Counted from the stretch's first letter, positions 39,401-47,745 are shown. The stretch is 64,000 nt of DNA from Muscardinus avellanarius (GCA_963383645.1 OY726557.1:131095251-131159250), one strand, 5' to 3'. Translations and numbers: made by a program. The notes: generated by a model from the sequence alone, not told the origin.

Positions 39401-39759
39401 TGGAGCAGCAGGACAACAGGTCCCCTGCGCAGTGGGTGGCGGGCAGCTGGGGGCCCTGCTCTGTGAGCTGTGGCCTTGGCCTGCAGAAGCGAGCCGTGGA
39501 CTGCCTGGGCTCCCCGGGGCCACGCGGGGCCTCTGCCTGTGATGCTGTCCATCGGCCAGTGGAGACTCGAGCCTGTGGGGAACCGTGCCCAAACTGGATG
39601 GTGGGGACCTGGTCGCCCTGCTCCAAGAGCTGTGGCCAGGGATTTAGGAAGCGTCCACTCAAGTGTGTGAGCCACGGAGGCCAGATGCTGGGGCGGGACC
39701 AGTGCAACCTGCGCCGCAAGCCCCAGGAACTGGACTTCTGCACCTTGCAGGTCTGCTGA
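15974..39759 (+). CDS. ADAMTS15: ADAMTS15, whole coding region in 8 exons: secreted zinc metalloprotease
   Basis: The eight coding exons join to 2853 nt, encoding 950 residues and a TGA stop. All introns start GT and end AG, and every junction keeps frame. Visible in order are a signal peptide (about 1-17), a prodomain with cysteine-switch C174, a furin-type site RAKR ending at R212, and a reprolysin catalytic domain with zinc ligands H361, H365 and H371, catalytic E362 and Met-turn M390. These are followed by a disintegrin-like domain (about 428-514), TSP1-1 (515-572), a Cys-rich domain, a Cys-poor spacer (about 700-838), TSP1-2 (from W843) and TSP1-3 (from W897). The two C-terminal TSP1 repeats separate it from ADAMTS4 (none) and ADAMTS8 (one), and the residue-level match is to ADAMTS15. 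The family is secreted and cleaves proteoglycans such as versican and aggrecan in the extracellular matrix. No disabling change is seen. Confidence 0.97.
17110..17190. promoter_or_regulatory. CACGTG E-box plus CCAAT box cluster in the intron 1 CpG island
   Basis: A palindromic E-box CACGTG (17,115-17,120) is followed by a CCAAT box in the context TTGGCCAATCAGCG (CCAAT at 17,176-17,180). Both lie in CpG-rich DNA about 180-250 bp inside intron 1. This is a candidate NF-Y/bHLH site pair or a secondary promoter. Function is not shown by sequence alone. Confidence 0.35.
17311..20400. other. Intron 1 unique block
   Basis: About 3 kb free of young SINEs, with possible ancient MIR/L2 scraps near 19,555-19,660. 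No coding sequence recognised. Confidence 0.5.
20411..20620 (-). mobile_element. B1-ID SINE
   Basis: Antisense: tgtggcactggagatggaac at the left, ccaccacgcctggct at the right. Confidence 0.88.
20838..20965 (-). mobile_element. Old B1-like monomer
   Basis: A poly-T start followed by a diverged ctatgttatccaggccagtctcg block and ggaactacaggcatgcctc, typical of an ancient 7SL-derived monomer in antisense. Confidence 0.5.
21118..21300 (+). mobile_element. MIR (ancient tRNA-derived SINE)
   Basis: It matches the remembered MIR layout: gagtttgaatcctggcac, then ctttcctcatcctta. Diverged. Confidence 0.6.
22128..22352 (+). mobile_element. MIR
   Basis: Good match to the MIR 3' half: gttatgaggattaaatgaga, then ctagcatgtagtagcaaccc and aataaatgct. 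Confidence 0.8.
22376..22573 (-). mobile_element. Older B1-ID SINE
   Basis: Antisense: ggtactggggcttgaaccc at the left and head ccaccatacctggct at the right, immediately before the trimeric SINE. Confidence 0.85.
22588..23042 (-). mobile_element. SINE with one ID tail and three tandem B1 units
   Basis: The + strand shows a poly-T, one young-type tail (ggtactggggttcctggaaa), then three B1-type blocks starting at 22,644, 22,772 and 22,907 (spacing 128 and 135 bp). Each block has cagg/cagacctatttt, gaaacagggtctcttaagcc, aacctgcctgatcct and ggattacaagygtg. One 14-bp repeat AGGTACCCTCTTTT flanks the whole structure (22,574-22,587 and 23,043-23,056), with none between units. Confidence 0.92.
23550..23755 (-). 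mobile_element. B1-ID SINE, older
   Basis: Antisense: taatactggggattgaactc at the left, gataccatacctagct at the right. Confidence 0.85.
23766..23870 (+). mobile_element. MIR fragment
   Basis: ctgtatgaccctggtcgtat, then ctcagtttcctcatctataa, the MIR core. Confidence 0.7.
23993..24212 (+). mobile_element. B1-ID SINE with C-run/(CA)n tail
   Basis: Sense copy. The tail ctgcccccagtacccc runs into C10 and (CA)n. Confidence 0.9.
24218..24680 (+). mobile_element. Older B1-ID SINE interrupted by a younger one
   Basis: The head lies at 24,218-24,356 and the tail (accgggggtgtagctcaaag..ccccagtactgc) at 24,573-24,630, followed by (AAAT)n to 24,671. The gap is filled by a second sense SINE. Confidence 0.88.
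24357..24572 (+). mobile_element. Young B1-ID SINE nested in an older SINE
   Basis: Sense: gccgggcgtggtgacgcacg, young-type body and ttccaggaaccccagtacc tail with poly-A. It sits in the A-rich middle linker of the host SINE. Confidence 0.9.
24912..25112 (-). mobile_element. B1-ID SINE
   Basis: Antisense: gcagaactggggattgaacc at the left, ccaccatgcctggtc at the right. Confidence 0.87.
25130..25309 (-). mobile_element. B1-ID SINE
   Basis: Antisense, adjacent to the previous copy: ttggtactggggattctacc at the left, ctactgcacctggcc at the right. Confidence 0.85.
26150..26290 (-). mobile_element. MIR fragment
   Basis: Antisense MIR core: gcaggaaaccgaggccctga, ggccaaagtcacatcc, gactgcactccagg. 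Confidence 0.65.
27150..27335 (+). mobile_element. MIR fragment, diverged
   Basis: ctgctctgtgacttgaactt, cagcttctttgtggaaggtg and gttgtaaggattacttcaag follow MIR order. Confidence 0.5.
28417..28549 (+). CDS. ADAMTS15: ADAMTS15 coding exon 2 (residues 320-363)
   Basis: The acceptor ctggcag precedes [17 protein letters not shown] and the donor is gtaagg. The exon is 133 nt and leaves one base of the Gly-364 codon, so the zinc-binding motif HELGH is split by intron 2. It carries H361 and catalytic E362. Reading through either intron would destroy the active site. Confidence 0.97.
28550..29217 (+). other. ADAMTS15: ADAMTS15 intron 2 (668 bp)
   Basis: GT/AG intron that splits the HELGH codon series. 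It contains one degraded antisense SINE (28,704-28,874) and otherwise unique sequence. Confidence 0.95.
28704..28874 (-). mobile_element. B1-ID SINE, 3' shortened, in intron 2
   Basis: Antisense: attgaacccagggacattct at the left, ccaccacacttggct at the right. Confidence 0.83.
29218..29385 (+). CDS. ADAMTS15: ADAMTS15 coding exon 3 (residues 364-420)
   Basis: The acceptor is tccacag and the donor gtgagc. The exon completes the motif as GHVFNMPHD, supplying zinc ligands H365 and H371. It then gives the Met-turn in NHMMSPT (M390) and ends at FLDSGYG. Length is 168 nt, phase 1 in and phase 1 out. Confidence 0.97.
29386..29604 (+). other. ADAMTS15: ADAMTS15 intron 3 (219 bp)
   Basis: Short GT/AG intron without repeats, phase 1. 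Confidence 0.95.
29605..29888 (+). CDS. ADAMTS15: ADAMTS15 coding exon 4 (residues 420-514), disintegrin-like domain
   Basis: The acceptor is ctttgcag and the donor gtgagt. The exon encodes the end of the protease domain and the cysteine-rich disintegrin-like domain (motifs [34 protein letters not shown]). It ends in phase 0 at NLNKDP, before VDGSWAKW of exon 5. From memory the human protein reads KHR rather than KDP here. If so, this is a local substitution in the linker before TSP1-1. Confidence 0.96.
29985..30108 (+). mobile_element. B1-like head fragment
   Basis: Sense gtggtggcggatgcctgtaa followed by aggctgagacaagag. The ID tail is absent. Confidence 0.75.
30436..30496. repeat. (TC)30 microsatellite
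   Basis: An uninterrupted CT run of about 60 bp in intron 4. Confidence 0.98.
31211..31535 (-). mobile_element. MaLR LTR (solo) inside L2
   Basis: Antisense MaLR signature cctgggtaacttaaaaagaa and agaggtttattt. On its own strand it begins TGCTATAATTAAG. The flanks ACTAG/ACTGG form a 5-bp duplication with one change. Confidence 0.78.
32789..33011 (+). mobile_element. B1-ID SINE inside L2
   Basis: Sense copy with tail gttccatccccagacccgc and poly-A. The L2 sequence AAAATGTAAGTTAG is duplicated on both sides (about 32,774-32,787 and 33,009-33,022). Confidence 0.93.
33188..33484 (-). mobile_element. MaLR LTR (solo) inside L2
   Basis: Same family as the LTRs of the 5866-8456 element: shared ggaagaaatatttatttgct, cacagttctgcag, ctcacatcatggaggcc and aaccatt. 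Confidence 0.78.
33846..34590. other. Intron 4, nothing recognised
   Basis: AT-rich unique sequence. No exon or repeat identified. Confidence 0.5.
34601..34818 (+). mobile_element. B1-ID SINE
   Basis: Sense copy with an AAAAC-type tail. Perfect duplication TAGCACTGCT at 34,591-34,600 and 34,819-34,828. Confidence 0.95.
35045..35200 (-). mobile_element. Possible MIR fragment
   Basis: ctgtcacttcatttaagtct and ggccctgttttgcaggcaaa follow antisense MIR order. Weak. Confidence 0.4.
35411..35588 (+). CDS. ADAMTS15: ADAMTS15 coding exon 5 (residues 515-573), TSP1 repeat 1
   Basis: The acceptor is cttcacag and the donor gtaagg. The exon encodes one thrombospondin type-1 repeat: [17 protein letters not shown], then [17 protein letters not shown] and EPCPSS. 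The WxxW and CSRTCGGG motifs are the expected C-mannosylation and O-fucosylation contexts of this repeat family. Length is 178 nt, phase 0 in and phase 1 out. Confidence 0.96.
35589..36773 (+). other. ADAMTS15: ADAMTS15 intron 5 (1.2 kb) with an AT-rich core
   Basis: GT/AG intron. The stretch from 35,930 to 36,520 is strikingly AT-rich compared with the flanking exons. It contains a short imperfect duplication around the motif ATCTAAAACTTAGTATTT (near 36,079 and 36,139). No known repeat family was recognised. Confidence 0.85.
36774..36955 (+). CDS. ADAMTS15: ADAMTS15 coding exon 6 (residues 574-634), Cys-rich domain part 1
   Basis: The acceptor is cctacag and the donor gtgagt. It encodes [19 protein letters not shown] through YFYVLAPK. 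N-glycosylation sequons are N591 (NHS) and N623 (NGT). The exon is 182 nt, phase 1 in and phase 0 out. Confidence 0.96.
36956..37061 (+). other. ADAMTS15: ADAMTS15 intron 6 (106 bp)
   Basis: Very short GT/AG intron with a pyrimidine tract (ctcttcttcttcttcccctc). Confidence 0.95.
37062..37237 (+). CDS. ADAMTS15: ADAMTS15 coding exon 7 (residues 635-692), Cys-rich domain part 2
   Basis: Intron 6 before it is only 106 bp, with acceptor cgctgcag. The exon encodes [20 protein letters not shown], then [20 protein letters not shown] and [16 protein letters not shown]. It ends two bases into the Met-693 codon, with donor gtgagt. Confidence 0.96.
37490..37715 (+). mobile_element. MIR
   Basis: gagtgaccttgggcaagtga, ctcagtctcc and aaataaatgctcac follow MIR order. 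Confidence 0.75.
38510..38715 (-). mobile_element. MIR
   Basis: Antisense: ccattttatagctgaggaaa and the preceding ccagacactatgctacatgc follow reversed MIR order. Confidence 0.72.
38985..39759 (+). CDS. ADAMTS15: ADAMTS15 coding exon 8 (residues 693-950), spacer plus TSP1 repeats 2 and 3
   Basis: The acceptor atcctag precedes CAT GGC TAC ([13 protein letters not shown]). The exon encodes the cysteine-poor spacer (about 694-838) and a charged linker ([15 protein letters not shown]). TSP1-2 starts at W843 ([16 protein letters not shown]) and TSP1-3 at W897 ([16 protein letters not shown]). The protein ends LDFCTLQVC and then TGA at 39,757-39,759. The open frame also runs upstream into intron 7, but phase and acceptor fix the exon start at 38,985. 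Confidence 0.97.
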
Positions 39760-40262
39760 GTGGGATTGCTCCCTTCTCCCTCATTCTCTGCCCACTGTCA
39801 TGCTGGTGTTCTGGTCAGCGGAAGCGACAGATGGCAGCCAGGGGCCTAGGCCACGGTGTGCCACTCATACCCGGAACAAAGACCATGGTTTAGGGAGAGT
39901 GGACTCTCCCTGGACTGGGTGGGGGCCACTGATTAATGCACATTCTACCTCACACCCCGCTCCTCCGGGGCCCTACTGCGGGGAGAGGCTGCAAGGTGCA
40001 GGTGCTGGGCAGAAGGTGCTGAGGCCCAGTTTCCATGGACCTGGAGGATGGGCGCCTTCCAGGCAGAACTTCAGGGACCTCGGCCCGTATCAGGGAGGGC
40101 ATTGGCTGCTGGAAGAGCCACGACCCAGCAGCTGGGCACCCTCAGGTGGCCCCAGGGGCTCTGAGCGTCTCTGAACAAGACAGGGTATTTTTGGTGCTTT
40201 CCAGCCCTCTTCCCTTTTCTGACTGGCATGGACTGGACAATAAAAACTGCCTGCAGGTGGGT
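39760..40262 (+). other. ADAMTS15: ADAMTS15 proximal 3' UTR
   Basis: GC-rich unique sequence from the stop codon to about 20 nt past the first AATAAA. No repeat is present. Confidence 0.65.
40239..40244 (+). terminator. ADAMTS15: Proximal poly(A) signal AATAAA
   Basis: AATAAA in GGACAATAAAAACTGC about 480 nt after the stop. GT-rich sequence (ggtgggtggaagttg) follows it, a typical downstream element. Confidence 0.6.
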
Positions 40263-41871
40263 GGAAGTTGAGGGGAGGGTAAGATTGGGTACAGCTGGAG
40301 CCCGGGCCCCTCCATTTGTGAAAAGGCGGATGCATAGAGTCTCGAGGTTTCTTGAATCTTCGGTTTTGGCCTTCCTGAAAGAGCCAACTTCTTCTTCCCC
40401 TGAAGTTCAGGGCATTAGACTAGCAGCAGGGATGTCACCAAGGTATCCTCTGAGCCTTGTAGGCAGAGAGAGCAACTTTCCGGGAAGCCTGCCATCTACG
40501 TGGAGAGGGATCCGCCATTGCAAAAAGATGCTGGTGTTCATGAAGGGTGACGGAATCTGGGATGGAAACAGGGAATGTGAGGAGAGATCTAGAGGATTTC
40601 TCTGCCTCCAGGGCTGAGGTGGGCGAATGATGAACTCTGGACCTGGCTTTGGGGATGTGCCCCTAGGACGGGGAGGAGGCGGCTCTTATCCTGATGGAGT
40701 TTTTCTTCTGAGATTGTGATGTAAGTAAGGGTGATGCTGTAGAGTCTGTATTGCCTCAGAACTCCCCAATGGCCACAGTCCTGTAACCACTGAGCAGGAT
40801 GTGCCTAGGAGGGACAGGTGTGGAACACCGGCAGCCTGCAAGCTAGTCTCCCTGACAGCTCCCTCTACGGGCTCATCATGTTACACCTGTAGGCCTTTGC
40901 CTGTTGGGAAATGGGGTTCACTGTTTGCTACCTCAGATTATGCTCTCTGGGAACCCACCCTGTCCCTCCCCAGGGCCAGAGTTGACCTGGTGCTCCCACC
41001 ACACCCAGCTATCATCTTCATAGACCGATCTATCCAGCCATGGGGATGACTGCGCATGCCACCTGTCAGGCTTCCACAAGAAGCTGGGGGCTCTTTCTCC
41101 AAGTTCTTTGGGAGGAGGTTTCAGGAGACACCAAGAATCAGTGACCTGACCCAGAGGCTCTTGGCAGCCACCTGTAGGAACAGCTGGAAACCCATCTTGC
41201 AGATCTGTCAGGGGAATAGAAACACAGGTGTTTCCTCTAGCTCCAAGTGGGAGGGTATTTTGGTTTTAGTGCTCCTTTGGCCCAGCAAGGTATTTCTCAA
41301 AGGTTCAGATGTCCCAGTGTGAAAAGGGGCTTTTCTATCTTGGGAGTGTAGATCCAGAACCTAATGAAGTTCACTGAGATAAGACCAAAGCACACTTTCC
41401 CCTGGGGTGAGGAGGTTCAGTCCTTCTATGTGATTTTTCTCTAATGGTCAAAGTCCCTCTGGCTCAGCCTCTGGGATGGTTAATCTGGGGCTAGAGAACT
41501 TGTAACCAGCTCCTGCAGGGGGTGAGGGAGTGTGGCTCTCTGAGGTAGGGCCCTAGTCAGCCCCAGGGAGAGAAGTGTCCCTCTCTGTGCCACCAAGCAT
41601 TGAGGCTGCAGAGACACAGGACACAGGGGCCATAGGCAGAGGGAGTCTTGCTGGGTGACAGCACTGCGCCCTGTGCCTGGTACATCCTTTGCTAGGATGC
41701 CCCGGGCTGTGCAGAATGGGCAGGGGAGGAGGTGGCTGGGAAGGGTGGTGCCATTGCTGGGTGTTTGCTGACAGTTGTTTTAAAAATCATTTCAAGGAAG
41801 GGATAACCACTCTTGTTCTTGACACAAGCCAGGTCTTTGTGCTCTTTTCTGTCATGATGTTTTCTCTTCCT

Positions 41872-42050
41872 TCTTTTTTGATACTGGGAGTTGAATCTAG
41901 GGGTGCTTTACCACTGAGCTGTACCCCCAGCCCTTTTTGTTTCTTATTTTGAAACAGGGTCTCTCTTAAGTTACTGTGTGCTGGCTTTCAACCTGCAATC
42001 CTCCTGTCTCAGCCTCCTGGGATTACAGCCATGCACCAGTGCATCTGGCT
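41872..42050 (-). mobile_element. B1-ID SINE in the extended 3' UTR region
   Basis: Antisense: tgatactgggagttgaatct at the left, gcaccagtgcatctggct at the right. Confidence 0.85.
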
Positions 42051-42180
42051 TCTTCTCTTCTCTTCTCTTCTCTTCTCTTCTCTTCTCTTCTCTCCTCTCC
42101 TCTCCTCTCCTCTCCTCTCCTCTTCTCTTCTCTTCTTTCCTCCCCTTCCCTTTCACTCCTTCCTTCCTTCCTTCCTCTTT
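42051..42180. repeat. (TCTTC)n/(TCCTC)n pyrimidine microsatellite
   Basis: Pentanucleotide units of two related types, then TTCC repeats: about 130 bp of nearly pure pyrimidine. Confidence 0.97.
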
Positions 42181-42701
42181 CTTTTGTAGAATCGAGACAA
42201 CTTGGGTAGTTTGTCTTATCTTTGAACATTCCCTCAGTCTAACCATGTTCTCCAGGGCTGAGTAGAGATGAGACTCAAGGCAAAGGTTTCTGGTGATGGA
42301 ATAAAAAGTTATGGTGGTACCTCATGCCCATGGAAGAATAGGAATATTCCAGTGGCTCCAGCAACTTCTTCAAGGGGTGTGGACCAATAAGGCTTTGGCC
42401 TCAGGATTCCCTGGCCTCCTCTGCCCCTCACGTGCACTGATTGGTTGGATCTGACCCCAACACCCTCCTATGGACCTTGTCATGCTGGAGAGGGGACTGA
42501 GGACAATTTGAGGGACCTGAGTGCTCCCAGCCTGGGAGTCAGCTCTTGAAGACACTAGACACTGTCACTGATAGAGTTCCCCACGCGCTTGGTTCTTTTG
42601 CATTCTATGCTGCAGAAGGTTGGGAAGGCCTGGATACTGGCTGGGCATGTATACTGTGTATACCTGGGGGCTGGCTGCTCAGGTGACGACAGCCTCCTCC
42701 T

Positions 42702-42707
42702 AATAAA
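42702..42707 (+). terminator. ADAMTS15: Distal poly(A) signal AATAAA
   Basis: AATAAA in CTCCTAATAAAGTCG is followed within 30 nt by T/GT-rich sequence (cgtgtcctgcctctgtgact), the classic cleavage-site arrangement. A weaker AATAAA lies at 42,300-42,305. An extended 3' UTR of about 2.9 kb is implied if it is used. Confidence 0.5.
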
Positions 42708-42725
42708 GTCGTAAGTATTTAAAAC

Positions 42726-43062
42726 TCGTGTCCTGCCTCTGTGACTGCGTCTCATCCATGCGCTCCTTCCTTGCACTTATGAAACATCCACCTTGCCACC
42801 AGCCATAGTGCCAGGGGTATGGAGACCACGGGGACTGTGACAGGTGCTGCCCCAGTCCCATGGAGCTTCCAGGGGAGCTGGACTCAAGTCAAAAGCAAAG
42901 AGACAGAATCAGGAGAGGCTGTGGTAAATGCAAAGAAACCGATGATGCTAATAAAAAGCCTGGCTCAGGGTGTTTATGGATAGGTGGGTGGAATGGCCTG
43001 GGAAAGCCACTCAAGAGGCTGGGACAGTGAGCCCACGAATGAAGGTTAGAAAGCAGGCCTCT
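42726..43062. other. Intergenic just past the distal poly(A) site
   Basis: Unique sequence, no gene. Confidence 0.6.
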
Positions 43063-43064
43063 TG

Positions 43065-43107
<43 letters not shown>

Positions 43108-43119
43108 GTGTGTGTGTGT
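43063..43119. repeat. (TG)n microsatellite
   Basis: About 28 TG units with one interruption, at the tail end of an antisense SINE. Confidence 0.97.
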
Positions 43120-43316
43120 GGGAGATACTGAGGATTGAACCCAGGGACATTCTACCTTTGAGATATACCCCATAGCCTCCTTTTTATTTTGAAACAAGGT
43201 TGCACTAAGCTGTTGAGGATCTCACTAAATTGCTGAGATTGGCCTTGGACCTGCAATCCTCCTGCCTCAGCTTCCCAAGTACCAGGATTACAGGCACATA
43301 GCACAGTGCTTGGGTT
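43120..43316 (-). mobile_element. B1-ID SINE
   Basis: Antisense: gagatactgaggattgaacc at the left. The head is diverged (gcacatagcacagtgcttgg). Confidence 0.8.
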
Positions 43317-45780
43317 GACCCTTATCAAAGGGGGAAGAGCCTTTCGGTAGAGGAGCAGCAGGCCTAGCCTAGAGAAAGGGGTGCTTAAAGAGGACCTCTG
43401 GGGCTGTCCTTGGTAAGGGGGACAAGGCACAAGGATAGGCCAGAGGGGCCCATAATACAGGGCTTCCAGCCACTCACAGCTCCAAGTTCCCTGAGAGAGA
43501 GTTTCATTCTATTTGGAGAATGTTTACCTCTTTATAGTTCTGTGTTGGTCTGATAACGTTAGCACACAGACAGACACAGCTGGGGTCTGACACATTTTAA
43601 AAAGCATCCAGAAACTTGCATTGGTCCCAGATCTGAGATCTTCTCTGGGAATCTCTTGTTCCGTTTGCAGAATAAGAAAGGTAGATTCTATGTTCCTCTA
43701 GGAACATCCAGCTTCGACCATCTGGTTTCTAGGCACAGTTAGGGTTTGGATGGCTGACAATCCGGTTTTAAGAAGTGGTTGTGTTTCTCCTTTTGATTAT
43801 CTGGCAGAGCAAGCCCTTGTTGGAATGACTTCCCCATGTGCAGAGAGACCCACTTTTGAGGCATGTGTGGGAGGCCGGAGGAGGGGGCTTGGATCACGCC
43901 TCAGCCCATGGTAGAAGGTTCTGGAAGATGGAGAAACCAGTCAGAAAAGCCCGTGTGACCCTGTGAGTTAGTAAGAGGCCTGGAAGGGATCTAGAGAGGT
44001 TCAGGTTGATGTCTATGCTGACGGCAACTGTGAGGCCTTTGTGAAATTGCCCCAAATGTAGTCACATTTCTGGGGTTTTTATTTTTCGTTGTCCCTCTGG
44101 TTTCCATTGTAGCAATTGCTGCTAAAACCTTTTTAGGTAAAAGTCCTGTTGGCTGGCTTGGGGGTCAGAAAATAAAGAAGAGGGAGCTGAGAGGTCTGGG
44201 TCCCACCCTGCAGCCCAGCCTGGAGGCTTAGGAGATGGTAACTGAAATGTCAACTCCCACCAAAATTGGAAGTTGTGTCTGGATCTGACAAACTCTCCTG
44301 GACGTGCTTTTCAGCTCTGTGGAGGAGGAAGAAGCAGTGTTCTAACCTTCTGGCCTTTGAAGAGAGGCAGAACAATTTTCTTTGGGACGTGAATGTGCTC
44401 TTGCTCCAGTAAAGAAAAAGCCCTGATAATTGCTATAAAGGGCTTGACTCTCTGGGTGGGGCTCTGCCTGCCTCGCGAGCCCTGGCTAGCCCCCAACAGG
44501 CTCAGCTGGCACCTCCAGGGGCAACGTGTGTGACCCCAGATTCGTTCAGCTGGGCCTTGGCCGGCGCCCAGCACTCTTGGGTGAGTCAGCCCCAAAGCCT
44601 GCAGTCCCTGCAACAAATCCCAGGAGAGCGAATCAGCTTCCTTTAGACTGTGCAGCGTCACCCACAGCAGCTGGGAGAGGGTTGCGAGAAATGCCAGGGC
44701 TCCCAAGAGCGGAGTCTGCAGAAGGCGAAGCAGCCTGACCGGAAGCTCCGCTCACCCTTTCCTGCCCAGGCCGTCCTGCCTGCCTTTGTTCTGTCCTCCT
44801 GTGCTCTTGAAGAACTCACCAGAAGGTTGTGAAGGAGGAGATAGGAGGCATTCTGAGGAAGAGACAGCATTGATTGTTTCCAAAAGAAATCGTTTTGGCA
44901 GAGAGGGCAAGACAGAAGGGCAGGAAGAGAGAGAGGAATATCTTAGGAAAAACCAGATTTGCGAAAATATTGTCTTGGTGAGTGGTTGGAGCTGATGAGA
45001 TCTTAGCTGCATCTCAAGTTGTTATAAACAATCTCCTTTGTTTACCCCCAACCCCACCAACCTGGTCATATTCAGATAATGTTCAGGGGCCTGGGCCACT
45101 GCTGTCCTGGACTTCTGAGTGGCTCTTGGATGAGCTCAGGAGACTGCAATTCTAGTCTTGGCAGCCAGGGCCCATGCCTCTGCCTGGGTGAGCGAGCAGA
45201 TGCTCCTGATGAAATTTTCTTGAGGATTTTGAGGATAGAGGCTTACGATAAATCCCCAAGAAGTGCGTTCAGGGGAATGACGGGACATCTTCGAGTACCT
45301 GTTTCGGGCTGGGTTTGTGGGTTGTCCTTCCAATTATCTTCTGTGGAGGCTGGTCAGTCTTCTGGTGAGGCAGAGAAACAATTACCCCTTCCTTTCTTTT
45401 GATTTGAAATACCCTTGTAGTGACTTATGGTCACGTTCTTGAGACGATGTTCTGCTGCTCCTAAAGAACCATTAACACACCCTGAACTCGCTCGGGATTC
45501 CTATAATCTCTCCCACTAGGAAACTGACTCTCTTAATTGGTTTCTTGGCATGTTTCCATTGGCACTACTTCTGACATTTTCGGGGTTGGAATTTGGCACC
45601 TGGAACCACCCTGCCTCCAAAGAACCTCAAGTTTAGAGAAGCCCAGATACCTTGAATTGTTTGAACGACTTCAAGTGTCAAAGGGGCAGAAAGAACAAGA
45701 AGGGAGCCAAAGTCTGGCAATGGAGTTGCTACCCAGAGCTCTTTGCTTTCCCTGGAAACTACCACAATTGTTTTTTTCCC
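43317..45780. other. Intergenic unique block, 2.4 kb
   Basis: No gene and no young SINE. A GC-richer patch at 44,440-44,780 contains TGAGTCAGC (44,582-44,590), an AP-1/MARE-type motif. No coding homology recognised. Confidence 0.5.
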
Positions 45781-46047
45781 TTTCCTTTTCTTCCAATAAC
45801 TGTGCAATAATATGACAATATGAAGACATAAAAAAGGAACAAAAAAGGATAATAAAATAAAATCTAAGTATTAACCAGTGTAAGAAATAAGACATTACCA
45901 ATAGAGTTAAGGTCTCCATGGATGCCCCTCCCTCTTCTAGTTCAGGTAATAATCATCTCCACTTCAGTGCTTATCATTTCCAGCTATTCCTTTAGTCTTT
46001 TAGTATGTATGTTTATAGCCCTAATCAATCTATAGTTTGCTTGGAAT

Positions 46048-46241
46048 GTTTTTTAGTCAGCTTTCCCATCACTGTGATCAAAATAGCTGATAAGAACAAT
46101 GTAGAGGGAGAAAGTTTATTGGGGCTCACTATTTCAGAGATTTTAGTCCATAGGGCTGACTCTGAAGCATGAATGCTAGTAGAGGAAGGATGTGCAGAAG
46201 GACTCTGCTCTCATATCACAGGGGCCCAAAGCAGAGAGAGA

Positions 46242-46300
<59 letters not shown>

Positions 46301-46555
46301 AGATAGATAGATAGAGAGGAGGAAACGAGGGACACATGTTCTCCAAGATCACATATCCAATGATCTACCTTCCAGCCACACCCTACTTTTCTACCTTACC
46401 ACCCAATAAATCTTTTTGCATTATTAATTCATTAATGAATCTATCCACTGATGAGATCAGAACCTTCATGACTTAATTATTTCACCTCTGAACCTCTTTG
46501 CATTGCCAATATGTGAATGTTTCCAGGGAACAGTCTATATTCAAACCTTGGCAGC
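46048..46555 (-). mobile_element. MaLR LTR with internal (TA)n
   Basis: Antisense: ttagtcagctttcccatcac, tgatcaaaatagctgataag and agaaagtttattgggg are MaLR/MT-type LTR end features. (TA)n at 46,240-46,297 and (GATA)n to 46,315 lie inside. Confidence 0.65.
46240..46315. repeat. (TA)n followed by (GATA)n
   Basis: About 28 TA units then five GATA units. Confidence 0.97.
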
Positions 46556-47006
46556 ATGCTTTCCATAGCACTTTATATGCACTCTTTTAAAAATTACTCT
46601 CTTAGCTCCAACTGTGTCTATGGGTATCATTTGTGCAGATCCAGGTAGTCCTAGTTCATTTGTTTTGTGATATGGTATATTATTTCAGTGTGTGACTGTG
46701 AATGCTGGATAGATATTTAGATTGTTTCCAATATTTTGCTACATAATCTTTCAGCAAAAATTCTCATAAATATTTTCCAGTGTGTGAATTCTATGAGAGT
46801 TTGTAGGAGTGGTATTTCTGGGCCATGAATGTGTGTGTATTTTCAACTGTATTACTAGATATTTCCAAATTATCCCCCAAAGTTATTTTTATCATGCCCA
46901 GAATTTGCCAATTGGCTTACTTTTCTGGGGGGGCTGCCTTTTCTACCTCCTGACATACTTTACCACTGGGTAGGGTTCACTTTCTCCAGCCTTTCTCCTC
47001 CCCTTC

Positions 47007-47512
47007 TGTATTTCACTAGAGTAACAGAACTCACAGGACACACATATGGTAAAAGGGGATTTATTGAATCAGCTTACAGTCCAAAGGAGTGTAGTTCCAA
47101 ATTGCCGAGTGTACGCGGAGAGCCGGAGGAACCAGCAATGGGTCAAGCGGTCCAAGAGCTGGAGTCTCAGAATCCAAGCAACAACTAATTCAGTCCTAAT
47201 TCAAGATGGAAAGACCAGGAGTCTCTCCAGAAAAACAATTGTGAAGGTCCAGTTCCAAGAGCTGAAGGCCTGTATCTCAGATGAGAGCAGAAATGCTTTC
47301 TTCAGGAAGAACCACATGTATATCCATGTGGTTTTTTTTCCCTTCTTTTACCCAAGTCCTGTGCCTATCAGAATTGTGCTGCTCTCATTCAGGGCAGGAC
47401 TTTTGCCCTCAATCTGCCATTACATAAATTATCTCATCAAGACACCCCAAAATCACATAATTTTAGATGTTTCATGATCCAGTAAAGTTGACAACCCAGA
47501 CTAACCATCACA
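47007..47512 (-). mobile_element. ERVL-type (MLT2-like) LTR
   Basis: On the - strand it begins TGTGATGGTTAGTCTGG..TGTCAAC. At its other end the + strand reads ctagagtaacagaactcaca, both typical of MLT2-type LTRs. Confidence 0.65.
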
Positions 47513-47745
47513 CCTCTCTCCTACTATCAGCCAGGATTCCAACAGAAAATAGAATGGCCACTTTAAGATAATCTTTGGTGAGAATTGAATAAGAACACCT
47601 TACAAAGGCATATGCAAGGGATAGGAACCATCCATGACCTAGAGCTGCACTCCCGCCTAGTAACAGAGGGGCCCTAAAGGATGAGAGGAGGAATGCTAAG
47701 AAGACAGTTTGAAAGGTCTGTGTAGAAGGGATCCCAGATGAGAGC
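47513..47745. other. Intergenic, nothing recognised
   Basis: Short unique stretch. Confidence 0.5.

Larger units (their letters stand above)
40263..42725 (+). other. ADAMTS15: Possible extended ADAMTS15 3' UTR
   Basis: No gene is seen here. The region is moderately GC-rich unique DNA up to 41,870. An antisense SINE and a pyrimidine microsatellite follow, then more unique DNA ending at a strong AATAAA. It would be transcribed if the distal site is used. Confidence 0.45.
45780..46985. mobile_element. Ancient L1-type LINE fragment interrupted by a MaLR LTR
   Basis: Segments at 45,780-46,047 and 46,556-46,985 resemble old mammalian L1 3' sequence: tagattgtttccaatatttt, ggagtggtatttctgggcca. The LTR at 46,048 separates them. 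Strand not assigned. Confidence 0.5.
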
